From Aquipseudomonas guryensis (lineage in GTDB: Bacteria > Pseudomonadota > Gammaproteobacteria > Pseudomonadales > Pseudomonadaceae), in assembly GCF_014164785.1 (NCBI RefSeq), contig NZ_JACJFN010000002.1:682001-746000 (forward strand): DNA of 64,000 bases, given 5' to 3'. A model generated the notes under the pieces. The model did not search any database, was not told where the DNA came from, and saw only the letters and a list, made by a program, of their open reading frames with translations. The position numbers and the translations under genes were made by a program. Below, in pieces: positions 9,356 through 17,603 of the stretch (positions are counted from its first letter, which is position 1; each line of letters starts with the position of its first letter).

Positions 9356-11419
9356 ATGATGAATGCCCGTACCGAACCACATAAACAGGCGCTGAAAGAC
9401 GCCAAACAACAGCCGAAAACCTCCCTCGCCGCGCTGTGGCAGCCGGCGCTGCGCCAGGCTTTCGTCAAGCTCGATCCGCGCCAACTGCTGCGCTCTCCGG
9501 TGATGCTGGTGGTCGAACTGACTGCCGTGGTGACCACCGTGCTGTGCTTTATCCCCAACCCACAGGTTTCTACCGGCCTGGCCGTGCAGATCGCCCTGTG
9601 GTTGTGGTTCACCGTGCTGTTCGCCAACTTCGCCGAGGCGCTGGCCGAAGGCCGTGGCAAGGCCCGCGCCGACAGCCTCAAGGCCGGTAGCCAGGGCCTG
9701 AATGCGCGGCGCAAGAGTGGTCAGCAGTTCGAGACCGTGGCGGCCAGCAGCTTGCGTAGCGGCGATATCGTCCGCGTCGAAGCCGGCGAGCTGATCCCCG
9801 GCGACGGCGAAGTCATCGAAGGCATCGCCGCGGTCAACGAAGCGGCCATCACCGGTGAGTCCGCGCCGGTGATCCGCGAGTCCGGTGGTGACCGCTCGGC
9901 GGTGACCGGCAATACCCGCGTCGTCTCCGACTGGCTACTGGTAAAGATCACCGCCAACCCGGGCGAGTCGACCCTGGACCGGATGATCGCCCTGGTCGAA
10001 GGCGCCAAGCGGCAGAAGACGCCCAACGAAGTGGCGCTGGATATCCTGCTGATCGGCCTGACCCTGATCTTCCTGTTGGTGGTGGCTACCCTGCAGCCAT
10101 TTGCCCGCTATGCCGGTGGCGACCTGCCGCTGGTGTATCTGGTGGCGCTGCTGGTGACCCTGATTCCGACCACCATCGGCGGCCTGCTCTCGGCCATCGG
10201 CATCGCTGGCATGGACCGCCTGGTGCGCCTCAATGTGATCGCCAAGTCCGGCCGTGCGGTGGAAGCCGCCGGTGATGTGCATGTGCTGTTGCTGGACAAG
10301 ACCGGCACCATCACCTTCGGTAACCGTCGTTGCAGCGCGATGATCAAGGCGCCTGGCGTATCCGGCAAGGATCTGACGGAAGCTGGGCTGCTGGCTTCGC
10401 TGGCCGACGACACCGCCGAGGGCAAGTCGATCGTCGAGTACCTGCGCGCTTTGAGCCCGATGCAGGAGCCGGAGCGCAGTGCGATCAAATCGATTGCCTT
10501 CAGTGCCGAGACGCGTCTGTCCGGAGCCGACTGGAATGGCCACAGCTACCGCAAGGGTGCGGTGGATGCGGTGCTCAATTACCTGGGCATGAGCCGCGAT
10601 GAAGTGCCGGCACCGCTGGCCCGCGAGATCGAGAAGATCGCCCAGAGCGGTGGTACGCCGCTGCTGGTGGCTGGTGATGCACGCCTGCTGGGCGCCATTC
10701 ACCTCAAAGACGTGGTCAAGCCGGGCATCCGCGAGCGTTTCGCCGAACTGCGCGCCATGGGCATCCGCACCGTGATGGTCACCGGTGACAACCCGCTGAC
10801 CGCCGCTGCGATTGCCGCCGAAGCGGGTGTGGATGACCTGATCGCCGAAGCCACCCCGGAGAAGAAGCTGCAACGCATCCGCTCCGAACAGGCCGAAGGC
10901 AAGATGGTCGCCATGTGTGGCGACGGTGCCAACGACGCGCCGGCGCTGGCCCAGGCCGACGTTGGCCTGGCGATGAATGACGGTACCCAGGCCGCCCGCG
11001 AGGCCGCCAACCTGGTCGACCTCGACTCCGACCCGACCAAGCTGCTCGACGTGGTGCAGGTGGGCAAGGAGCTGCTGGTGACCCGTGGCGCGCTGACCAC
11101 CTTCTCGGTAGCCAACGACGTGGCCAAGTACTTCGCCATCCTCCCGGCGCTGTTCGCCGGCATCTACCCGCAGCTGGGGGCGCTCAACCTGATGCAGCTG
11201 CACAGCCCGCAGAGCGCGATTCTCTCGGCCATCGTGTTCAACGCGCTGATCATCGTCGCGCTGATTCCGCTGGCCCTACGCGGGGTGCGGGTGCAGGCCG
11301 CCGATGCCGCCAGCCTGCTGCGCCGCAATCTGCTGATCTACGGCCTGGGCGGCCTGCTGGCGCCCTTTGTAGGGATCAAGCTGATCGATGTGCTGCTGGT
11401 GGCCGTCGGGCTGGTTTAA
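9356..11419 (+). CDS. kdpB: KdpB, P-type ATPase subunit
   Basis: A 687-residue P-type (type IA) ATPase that hydrolyses ATP for potassium uptake. It has the actuator motif TGES, the phosphorylation motif DKTGT with the acceptor aspartate at residue 314, the nucleotide-binding KGAVDAV and the hinge [12 protein letters not shown] and [10 protein letters not shown] motifs, and the usual helices around them. GGGAGAACC precedes the ATG at 9356. Unlike the other kdp junctions, about 97 bp separate it from kdpC, and this gap holds two repeat hairpins. Confidence 0.97.
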   Translation: MMNARTEPHKQALKDAKQQPKTSLAALWQPALRQAFVKLDPRQLLRSPVMLVVELTAVVTTVLCFIPNPQVSTGLAVQIALWLWFTVLFANFAEALAEGRGKARADSLKAGSQGLNARRKSGQQFETVAASSLRSGDIVRVEAGELIPGDGEVIEGIAAVNEAAITGESAPVIRESGGDRSAVTGNTRVVSDWLLVKITANPGESTLDRMIALVEGAKRQKTPNEVALDILLIGLTLIFLLVVATLQPFARYAGGDLPLVYLVALLVTLIPTTIGGLLSAIGIAGMDRLVRLNVIAKSGRAVEAAGDVHVLLLDKTGTITFGNRRCSAMIKAPGVSGKDLTEAGLLASLADDTAEGKSIVEYLRALSPMQEPERSAIKSIAFSAETRLSGADWNGHSYRKGAVDAVLNYLGMSRDEVPAPLAREIEKIAQSGGTPLLVAGDARLLGAIHLKDVVKPGIRERFAELRAMGIRTVMVTGDNPLTAAAIAAEAGVDDLIAEATPEKKLQRIRSEQAEGKMVAMCGDGANDAPALAQADVGLAMNDGTQAAREAANLVDLDSDPTKLLDVVQVGKELLVTRGALTTFSVANDVAKYFAILPALFAGIYPQLGALNLMQLHSPQSAILSAIVFNALIIVALIPLALRGVRVQAADAASLLRRNLLIYGLGGLLAPFVGIKLIDVLLVAVGLV

Positions 11420-11425
11420 CCGAGA

Positions 11426-11496
11426 GCAGGGTGGCAAGCGTACAGCGCTTCCCACCCTGCAAGATGAGTCCGTAGCCCGGATGCAATCCGGGCTAC
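11426..11496. repeat. Two REP-like hairpins between kdpB and kdpC
   Basis: First hairpin: GCAGGGTGGCAAGCG (11426-11440) pairs with CGCTTCCCACCCTGC (11446-11460), 15-bp arms with one mismatch. Second: GTAGCCCGGATG/CAATCCGGGCTAC (about 11472-11496), a near-perfect palindrome of a kind I recall as dispersed in pseudomonad genomes. Neither has a T-run. They may be mobile REP/BIME-type sequences and could alter the kdpB/kdpC mRNA ratio. Confidence 0.6.
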
Positions 11497-11516
11497 ACAG
11501 AATCTGGAGATCCATC

Positions 11517-12092
11517 ATGCTCAAGCAAATCCGCCCAGCCCTCAGTGTGCTGGCCTTTATGACCCTGATTACCGGTGTCGCTTATCCGCTGGCCGTTACC
11601 GGCGTGGCGCAACTGGCGTTCCCCGAACAGGCCAACGGCAGCCTGGTGCTCGACGGCAAGGGTGCCGTGCGTGGCAGCGCTCTGCTGGCGCAGAACTTCG
11701 AAGGTGTCGAGTGGTTCCAGCCGCGCCCGTCGGCTGCCGCTTTCGCCACCGTATCCAGCGGTGCGAGCAACCTCGCACCGAGCAACCCGGCGCTGGCCGA
11801 ACGCATCGGCAAGGATGCCCAACGTCTGGCGAGGGAAGGGCAGGGCCCTGTACCCATGCAACTGGTAACTACCTCCGCCAGCGGCCTCGACCCGCACCTG
11901 TCGCCGGCGGCAGCGCGCTTCCAGATTGCCCGTATCGCCGAGGCGCGTGGCATTCCGGCGGACAGCCTGGAGCGCCTGGTCGAGCAACATGTGGAACAAC
12001 CGCTGGTGGGGCCGGCTGTGGTCAACGTACTGGCGCTCAACCTGGCCCTGGCCGACAATCGCGCCATCGCTTTCCATGAGACCACTCCATGA
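11517..12092 (+). CDS. kdpC: KdpC, assembly/affinity subunit
   Basis: A 191-residue protein with one N-terminal membrane helix (residues 7-29) and a periplasmic domain containing the family-like segments [30 protein letters not shown] and [12 protein letters not shown]. KdpC stabilises the KdpFABC complex. Start ATG at 11517 with TGGAGA upstream. Its end overlaps kdpD by ATGA (12089-12092), so structural and regulatory genes are translationally coupled. Confidence 0.95.
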   Translation: MLKQIRPALSVLAFMTLITGVAYPLAVTGVAQLAFPEQANGSLVLDGKGAVRGSALLAQNFEGVEWFQPRPSAAAFATVSSGASNLAPSNPALAERIGKDAQRLAREGQGPVPMQLVTTSASGLDPHLSPAAARFQIARIAEARGIPADSLERLVEQHVEQPLVGPAVVNVLALNLALADNRAIAFHETTP

Positions 12093-14746
12093 GTGACACC
12101 CAGCGCGCCGATGCCTTGCTGGCCGATATGCCCCGCGAGGGGCGTGGCCGGCTGAAAGTCTTCCTCGGCGCGGCGCCCGGCGTGGGCAAGACCTTCGCCA
12201 TGCTGCAGGCGGCGCAGGCGCAACTGCGCCAGGGCGTCGACCTGCGCGTCGGGGTGGTGGAAACCCACGGCCGCGCAGAAACCGAAGCCATGCTCGCCGG
12301 CCTGCCGCAGCAAACGCAGCGCCATCTGGAATACCGTGGCGTGGCGCTGAACGAGATGGACCTCGACGGTATCCTCGCCAACCCACCGAAGCTGGTGCTG
12401 GTCGACGAACTGGCCCACAGCAATGCCCCCGGCAGCCGCCACAGCAAACGCTGGCAGGACGTGCAGGAGCTGCTCGAAGCCGGTATCGACGTCTACACCA
12501 CGGTCAACGTGCAGCATCTGGAGGCGCTGAATGATCAGGTGCGCGACATCACTGGCGTGCAGGTGCGCGAAACCCTGCCGGACTGGGTGTTGCAGGAAGC
12601 TGACGAGATCCTGCTGATCGACCTGCCGCCGCGCGAGTTGCTCGAGCGCCTGCGCGAGGGCAAGGTGTACGTGCCGGAACAGGCACGCGCTGCCATCGAC
12701 GCCTTCTTCAGCCAGACCAATCTCACCGCCCTGCGCGAACTGGCCATGCAGACTGCTGCGGCGCGGGTGGATGCCGACCTCAACCGGCGTTATCGCCTGC
12801 AGGGCCAGGAAGCGCCGACCGTGCGCGGCCGCCTGCTGCTCGGCATCGATGGCGATGCCCAGGCCGAGCGCCTGGTGCGGCATGCCAGCCGGGTTGCCGA
12901 ACGCCGTCATCTGCCCTGGTCGGTGGTGCATGTGGACACCGGCGGCGAGCGTGACGAAACCCGCCTGGCTAATCTGCAGGCCGCCCAGCAACTGGCCGAG
13001 CGCCTGGGGGGCGAGGTGGTCAGTCTGCGCGGTAACTCGGTGGCCGATACCCTGCTCGAACATGCCCGCGAGCGCCGTGCCAGCCTGATCCTGGTCGGTC
13101 GCAGTCGCGCTCGCCTGCGTCGCCGCTGGCGCTTCGGTCTAGGCTTGGCCGAACGCTTGCTCAGTCTGGGCGTGGGCCTGGAAATAAGCGTGCTGGATAC
13201 CGAGGTCGACCAGGCCCCGCCAATGCCGCGGGTCAGTCAGCCGCTGGTCTGGCGTGACTATCTGCTGGCGTTGCTAGCCACAGCTGGCGCCGCGGGTATT
13301 GCCCTGGGGCTTTCCCAGGTGCTGGAACTGCCGAATATCTCCCTGATCTTCCTCGCTGCCGTGCTGGTGGTGGCGGTGCGCAGCAGCCTGGGTCCGGCGC
13401 TGGCCTGTGCCGGGTTGTCGTTCCTGACCTACAACTTCCTGTTCATTCCGCCGACCTTCACCCTGACCATCGAACGCCAGGAGGATGTGCTGACCCTGCT
13501 GTTCTTCCTGCTGATGGCAGCCCTCACCGGTAACCTGGCCACCCGCCAGCGCCGTCAGTTGCAGGCCTTGCGCCAGACCCAGGCGGAAACTACCGCGCTG
13601 CTCGAACTGTCGCGCAAGCTGACCGCCGCCACCGACCGCCAGGCTGTGCTGGCAGCGGCGATGCAGCAGTTCGCCCTGTGGCCGGAAGTGGAAGTCAGCC
13701 TGCTGGCACGCAGCACAGACGGCGTGTGGAAAGTCGAAGCCGGCGCCCAGCGCCTGCTCGCCGAACAGGAGCGTGCCGCTGCCGACTGGTCATGGCAGCA
13801 CGACCAGCCGGCCGGTCTGGGCACCGGCACCTTGCCGGGCGGGCGCTGGTGGTGGTGGCCGTTATCGGGCGAGGAGGGACCGCTGGCCTTGCTGGGGGTC
13901 TGCCCCAAGGATGGCAGCGCGTTGCCGCCGGAGCAGCGCCGCCTGCTCGCCGCGCTGGGCCAGCCGCTGACCCAGGCCCTGGAGCGGGCGCAGCTGGCCG
14001 AAGACCTGGAGGCCGCTCGTCTGCATGGGCAAACCGAAGAGTTGCGCAGCGCGCTGCTGGCCTCGGTGTCCCATGACCTGCGTACGCCGCTGACCGCCAT
14101 GCGCGGCTCCATCGACAGCCTGCTGGCGTTGGGGGAACAGATTCCCCTGGCCGATCGCCGCGAGCTGCTGGAAGGCACCCGTGACGAAGCCGAACGGCTC
14201 GACCGCTATATCCAGAACCTGCTGGACATGACCCGCCTCGGGCATGGCGCCCTGAAGCTGTCGCGCGACTGGGTGGCGCCGGTCGATATCGTCGCCAGCG
14301 CCCTGCAACGCCTGCGCCCGGTGCTGGCGCCGCTGCAGGTCGAGACCGCGCTGCCTGCCGAGTTGCCGCTGCTCTATGTGCATGCCGCGCTGATCGAACA
14401 GGCGCTGGTCAATGTGCTGGAGAATGCGGCGCGCTTCTCGCCGAGCCAGGGCCGTCTGCGCGTAGCAGTGGAGGCGGATGGTGCCGAGCTGCGTTTCGTC
14501 GTCAGCGATCAAGGCCCGGGTATTCCCGAGCACGAGCGGGAGAAGATCTTCGATATGTTCTATACCGCGGCGCGTGGTGATCGCGGCGGCCAGGGCACCG
14601 GCCTGGGCCTGGCAATCTGCCAGGGCATGCTCGGCGCCCATGGCGGCCGCGTCACTGTCGGCGATGGCCTGGATGGCCGTGGCGCCAGCCTGACCCTGCA
14701 CTTGCCGCTGCAGCCGCAACCCTTGCCAGAAGATGAGTCCGCATGA
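12089..14746 (+). CDS. kdpD: KdpD, turgor/K+ sensor histidine kinase
   Basis: An 885-residue sensor kinase. The N-terminal KdpD domain has a Walker A motif ([10 protein letters not shown], near residues 30-39) and the [13 protein letters not shown] segment. A universal-stress-like domain lies around residues 250-370, then four membrane helices around 390-490 and a GAF-like segment. The HisKA helix [10 protein letters not shown] carries the phospho-accepting His662, and the HATPase boxes ([26 protein letters not shown]) follow. It phosphorylates KdpE under potassium limitation or osmotic stress. It overlaps kdpC and kdpE by ATGA junctions. Confidence 0.97.
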   Translation: MSDTQRADALLADMPREGRGRLKVFLGAAPGVGKTFAMLQAAQAQLRQGVDLRVGVVETHGRAETEAMLAGLPQQTQRHLEYRGVALNEMDLDGILANPPKLVLVDELAHSNAPGSRHSKRWQDVQELLEAGIDVYTTVNVQHLEALNDQVRDITGVQVRETLPDWVLQEADEILLIDLPPRELLERLREGKVYVPEQARAAIDAFFSQTNLTALRELAMQTAAARVDADLNRRYRLQGQEAPTVRGRLLLGIDGDAQAERLVRHASRVAERRHLPWSVVHVDTGGERDETRLANLQAAQQLAERLGGEVVSLRGNSVADTLLEHARERRASLILVGRSRARLRRRWRFGLGLAERLLSLGVGLEISVLDTEVDQAPPMPRVSQPLVWRDYLLALLATAGAAGIALGLSQVLELPNISLIFLAAVLVVAVRSSLGPALACAGLSFLTYNFLFIPPTFTLTIERQEDVLTLLFFLLMAALTGNLATRQRRQLQALRQTQAETTALLELSRKLTAATDRQAVLAAAMQQFALWPEVEVSLLARSTDGVWKVEAGAQRLLAEQERAAADWSWQHDQPAGLGTGTLPGGRWWWWPLSGEEGPLALLGVCPKDGSALPPEQRRLLAALGQPLTQALERAQLAEDLEAARLHGQTEELRSALLASVSHDLRTPLTAMRGSIDSLLALGEQIPLADRRELLEGTRDEAERLDRYIQNLLDMTRLGHGALKLSRDWVAPVDIVASALQRLRPVLAPLQVETALPAELPLLYVHAALIEQALVNVLENAARFSPSQGRLRVAVEADGAELRFVVSDQGPGIPEHEREKIFDMFYTAARGDRGGQGTGLGLAICQGMLGAHGGRVTVGDGLDGRGASLTLHLPLQPQPLPEDESA

Positions 14747-15435
14747 CCAGCAATCCCTCGACCATCCTGGTGATCGATGACGAAGCGCAGATCCGCAAGT
14801 TTCTGCGTATCAGCCTCACCGCCCAGGGCTACAAGGTGCTGGAGGGTGCCAATGGCAGCGAGGGCCTGGCCCAGGCCGCGCTGGGTAAGCCGGACCTGGT
14901 GGTGCTCGACCTCGGCCTGCCGGACATGGACGGCCAGCAGGTGCTGCGCGAACTGCGTGAGTGGTCACAGGTGCCGGTGCTGGTGCTCTCGGTACGCGCC
15001 AGCGAAGGCGAGAAGGTCCTGGCCCTGGACGGCGGCGCCAATGATTACGTGACCAAGCCTTTTGGCATTCAAGAGTTTCTCGCTCGGGTGCGTGTACTGC
15101 TGCGCCAGGCCGGCGCGGGTGAGCAGCAGGAGGCGGTGGTCAGCAGCGGGCCGCTGAGCCTGGATTTCGCCTATCGGCGAGTGACCCTGGATGCTGTGGA
15201 AGTCGCCCTGACCCGCAAGGAATACGCAGTACTGGCCATGCTTGCCCGCCACCTCGGCCGCGTGGTGACCCAGCAGCAACTGCTCAAGGACATCTGGGGC
15301 CCCACCCATGTCGAGGACAGTCACTACCTGCGCGTGGTGGTTGGTCATTTGCGGCAGAAGCTCGGCGACGACCCAGCGGCGCCGCGCTTCATTCTCACCG
15401 AGGCCGGCGTCGGCTATCGGCTGCGCGAGCTGTAG
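14743..15435 (+). CDS. kdpE: KdpE, response regulator
   Basis: A 230-residue OmpR-type regulator. The receiver domain has the acidic pair DDE near residues 12-14, the phospho-accepting Asp56 (VVLDLGLPD) and Lys in VTKPFG; the C-terminal winged helix recognises DNA (THVEDSHYLRVVVGHLRQKL). It activates kdpFABC. Start ATG overlaps the kdpD stop. Its own stop TAG lies inside a REP-like inverted repeat, so the 3' end of the gene and the repeat share bases. Confidence 0.96.
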   Translation: MTSNPSTILVIDDEAQIRKFLRISLTAQGYKVLEGANGSEGLAQAALGKPDLVVLDLGLPDMDGQQVLRELREWSQVPVLVLSVRASEGEKVLALDGGANDYVTKPFGIQEFLARVRVLLRQAGAGEQQEAVVSSGPLSLDFAYRRVTLDAVEVALTRKEYAVLAMLARHLGRVVTQQQLLKDIWGPTHVEDSHYLRVVVGHLRQKLGDDPAAPRFILTEAGVGYRLREL

Positions 15436-15482
15436 GGTGGGGGGAACCCGCTTAGCGAAGCCTGCGCGGTTTCCGACCCTAC
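15432..15482. repeat. REP-like inverted repeat overlapping the kdpE stop
   Basis: GTAGGGT (15432-15438) followed by GGAACCCGC pairs with GCGCGGTTTCC and ACCCTAC (ending 15482) around a central AGCGAAGC segment. The layout resembles GTAGGGTGGG-type intergenic repeats that I recall from Pseudomonas. It lies between the convergent kdpE and patatin genes and may act as a two-way transcript end, though there is no T-run. Confidence 0.5.
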
Positions 15483-15488
15483 GAAACG

Positions 15489-16496
15489 CTACGGATGGTC
15501 GCGCTCGTACTTGTCGAGGGTATCGCTGGCGATCTGCCGGCCGAGCATGATCAGTTCCGGAGCCTTGTGGAACTCGAAGAAGCGGCACACGCGCTTGGGC
15601 ACGTTGATCAGGATATCCGGCGGGTAGCCGGCGATCTTGTACTGGGTCAGCGACGACTGCATGGCCTCGAAACTCTGGTTGACCAGTTCCAGCAGCGACG
15701 CGGGACCGACGTTGCCCAGCACGCGGGAGCTATTGGCCGATTTCGGTGCGGCTTCTTCCATCAGTGCTTTGGACTTGCTGGGGCGGCTTTCCAGCCAGGG
15801 ATTGACCTCGACGGCCACATCGCCGTCCTCTTCCTCGTCACTGTCACGCTTGAGAAAGGGCAGGCGGGCGCTGAGCGAGCCCATCAAGTGGTCGATGCGC
15901 CCCTTGATCGCCGCCGGCCGTTCGATCACCGGCAGGTGGTACTGCTTCTGGTTGAGCGAGTTGAGGTTGACCGCCACGATCAGGTCGCAGTGGCTGGCCA
16001 CCACCGGTACGATCGGCAGCGGGTTGAGCAGGCCTCCGTCGACCAGCATGCGATTACCCTGGGTGACCGGGGTGAACAGGCTGGGAATGGCTGCAGAAGC
16101 GCGCATGGCCTTGTGCAGGCAGCCTTCCTGAAACCAGATTTCCTGCTGGTTGGTCAGGTCGGTTGCCACTGCCGTATAGGGGATGGCCAGGTCCTCGATG
16201 TCGATCTCACCGACCATTTCGTGGATCTTGCCGAAGACTTTTTCGCCACGAATGGCGCCGAGACGAAAGCTCACATCGAGCAGGCGCAGCACATCGAGGT
16301 AATCCAGGCTTTCCGTCCATTCGCGGTACTCGCGCAATTTACCGGCAGCGTAGATGCCGCCGACCACTGCGCCCATGGAACAACCGGCAATGCAGCCGAT
16401 CTCATAGCCGCGGGCCTCCAGCTCCTCGATCACGCCGATATGCGCATAACCGCGTGCGCCCCCTGAGCCGAGAACCAGGGCTACTTTTTTGCTCAT
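15489..16496 (-). CDS. Patatin-like phospholipase family protein (RssA-like)
   Basis: A 335-residue patatin-fold protein. It has the oxyanion loop GSGGARG (residues 10-16), the nucleophile elbow GCSMG near residue 40 and the DGG motif (LVDGGLLNP) with the catalytic aspartate, so the Ser-Asp dyad is intact. The family hydrolyses membrane lipids or acyl esters; the true substrate is unknown. The C-terminal third carries an acidic patch (DSDEEEDGD) and a less conserved region. It is transcribed towards kdpE, with the REP-like repeat between them. Confidence 0.88.
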   Translation of the reverse strand: MSKKVALVLGSGGARGYAHIGVIEELEARGYEIGCIAGCSMGAVVGGIYAAGKLREYREWTESLDYLDVLRLLDVSFRLGAIRGEKVFGKIHEMVGEIDIEDLAIPYTAVATDLTNQQEIWFQEGCLHKAMRASAAIPSLFTPVTQGNRMLVDGGLLNPLPIVPVVASHCDLIVAVNLNSLNQKQYHLPVIERPAAIKGRIDHLMGSLSARLPFLKRDSDEEEDGDVAVEVNPWLESRPSKSKALMEEAAPKSANSSRVLGNVGPASLLELVNQSFEAMQSSLTQYKIAGYPPDILINVPKRVCRFFEFHKAPELIMLGRQIASDTLDKYERDHP

Positions 16497-16698
16497 TTAC
16501 ATTTCCCCCATACATGCCCTGACCATACCCTTGGTGCTACCTTGCGCCAAGGAGCGCTTTGCTAGAATTTGCCTGCAACGCAGCCAGCATTGGAAGCCTC
16601 TGCTGGTTCAGGCGGCACCTTGGCAAAAGCAAAGCTCGGGCACTTCTCGCCGCTTACGGCATCCCATACAAGAATCCGCTGTTCAGGAGCCTTACCCC

Positions 16699-16983
16699 AT
16701 GAAGAATTTCACCTTGCTGACACTGCTCGTCATCCTCGTCAGTGGCTGTGCCGGTGCGAGCAAGACAGCTTATCGCGACAGCTGCGCCAACCAGCTGGAT
16801 GCCGCCTGGCGCGAGCTGGATATTGCCAAGGCTGAAGGCTTTGCCGGTACGGTCAGCTACTCCAAGGCGTTGTCGCTGCTAACCGGGGCCAAGACCCAGC
16901 AGCAGTTCGAAGCCTTCGAAGGCTGTGCGGCCAAGGCGCAGAAAGCGCGTTTCTATATCCGTGAGTCGCGTGCCGGCCGTTGA
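16699..16983 (+). CDS. Small lipoprotein
   Basis: A 94-residue protein with a short type II signal peptide ending in the lipobox LVSGC, so it should be lipidated at the cysteine and anchored in the outer or inner membrane. The mature part is helical and has three further cysteines. CAGGAG lies 8 bases before ATG 16699, which decides the start. I do not recognise the family beyond pseudomonad hypothetical lipoproteins. It is divergent from the patatin-like gene and sits just upstream of the flavin reductase-like gene. Confidence 0.75.
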   Translation: MKNFTLLTLLVILVSGCAGASKTAYRDSCANQLDAAWRELDIAKAEGFAGTVSYSKALSLLTGAKTQQQFEAFEGCAAKAQKARFYIRESRAGR

Positions 16984-16994
16984 GTGAGGGTGGC

Positions 16995-17603
16995 ATGCAG
17001 CTCGATTTTAGAAGTTTGAGTGCACTGGAGGCCTACCGTTGGCTGGCCTCCACGGTTACTCCGCGACCGATAGCCTGGGTTTCTACGCAGTCGCGCGAGG
17101 GTATCAGCAACCTGGCGCCGTTCAGTTTCTTTCAGGTGATCAGCGATGATCCGCCTAGCCTGATGATCAATGTCGGTTCGCGTGACGATGGCAGCCTCAA
17201 GGACACCCTGCGCAACGTAAAGGACACCGGCGAAATGGTGATCCAGCTGGTGTCCTTCGCCCAGGCCGAGGCCATGAATGCCAGCGCCGCTCACTTGCCC
17301 CACGGCATCAGCGAGTTCGCCCACTGCGGCATTGCCAGCGTGTCTTCGACGCTGGTACGGCCACCCCGGGTAGCTGGCGCGGCAGTGACATTCGAGTGCC
17401 GCCTGCTGGAAGTACAGCCGTTCCCGCGGACCTCACCCAACTGTCACCTGATCTTCGTCGAGGTCCTGCTGGCACATATTGATGACGCCGTGCTCAACGA
17501 GCAGGGGCGGATCGATGCGCAGCGCCTGGACCTGGTCGGCCGCCTGGGCGGCAGCCAGTATTGCCGGACCCGCGATGTGTTCAGCCTGCAGCGCCCGAGT
17601 TAG
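16995..17603 (+). CDS. Flavin reductase-like domain protein
   Basis: A 202-residue protein of the flavin reductase-like (FMN-binding split-barrel) family. It contains TPRPIAWVSTQSREGISNLAPFSFF, which holds the FMN-phosphate-binding residues, and a GGSQYCRTRDVF end close to many family members. Such proteins bind FMN and act in reductase or oxygenase systems; the partner is unknown. ATG 16995 is preferred because GAGGG lies just upstream; an earlier TTG would add five residues and overlap the lipoprotein stop. Its 3' end overlaps the convergent P-type ATPase gene by 23 bp. Confidence 0.82.
   Translation: MQLDFRSLSALEAYRWLASTVTPRPIAWVSTQSREGISNLAPFSFFQVISDDPPSLMINVGSRDDGSLKDTLRNVKDTGEMVIQLVSFAQAEAMNASAAHLPHGISEFAHCGIASVSSTLVRPPRVAGAAVTFECRLLEVQPFPRTSPNCHLIFVEVLLAHIDDAVLNEQGRIDAQRLDLVGRLGGSQYCRTRDVFSLQRPS

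Noticed and set aside
9935-11203. 422-codon open frame on the minus strand in kdpB
   Set aside because: KdpB has every P-type ATPase motif in frame; the reverse frame is a high-GC shadow.
15495-16466. 323-codon open frame opposite the patatin-like gene
   Set aside because: The minus strand carries GSGGARG, GCSMG and DGG; the plus frame has none of the features of a real protein.
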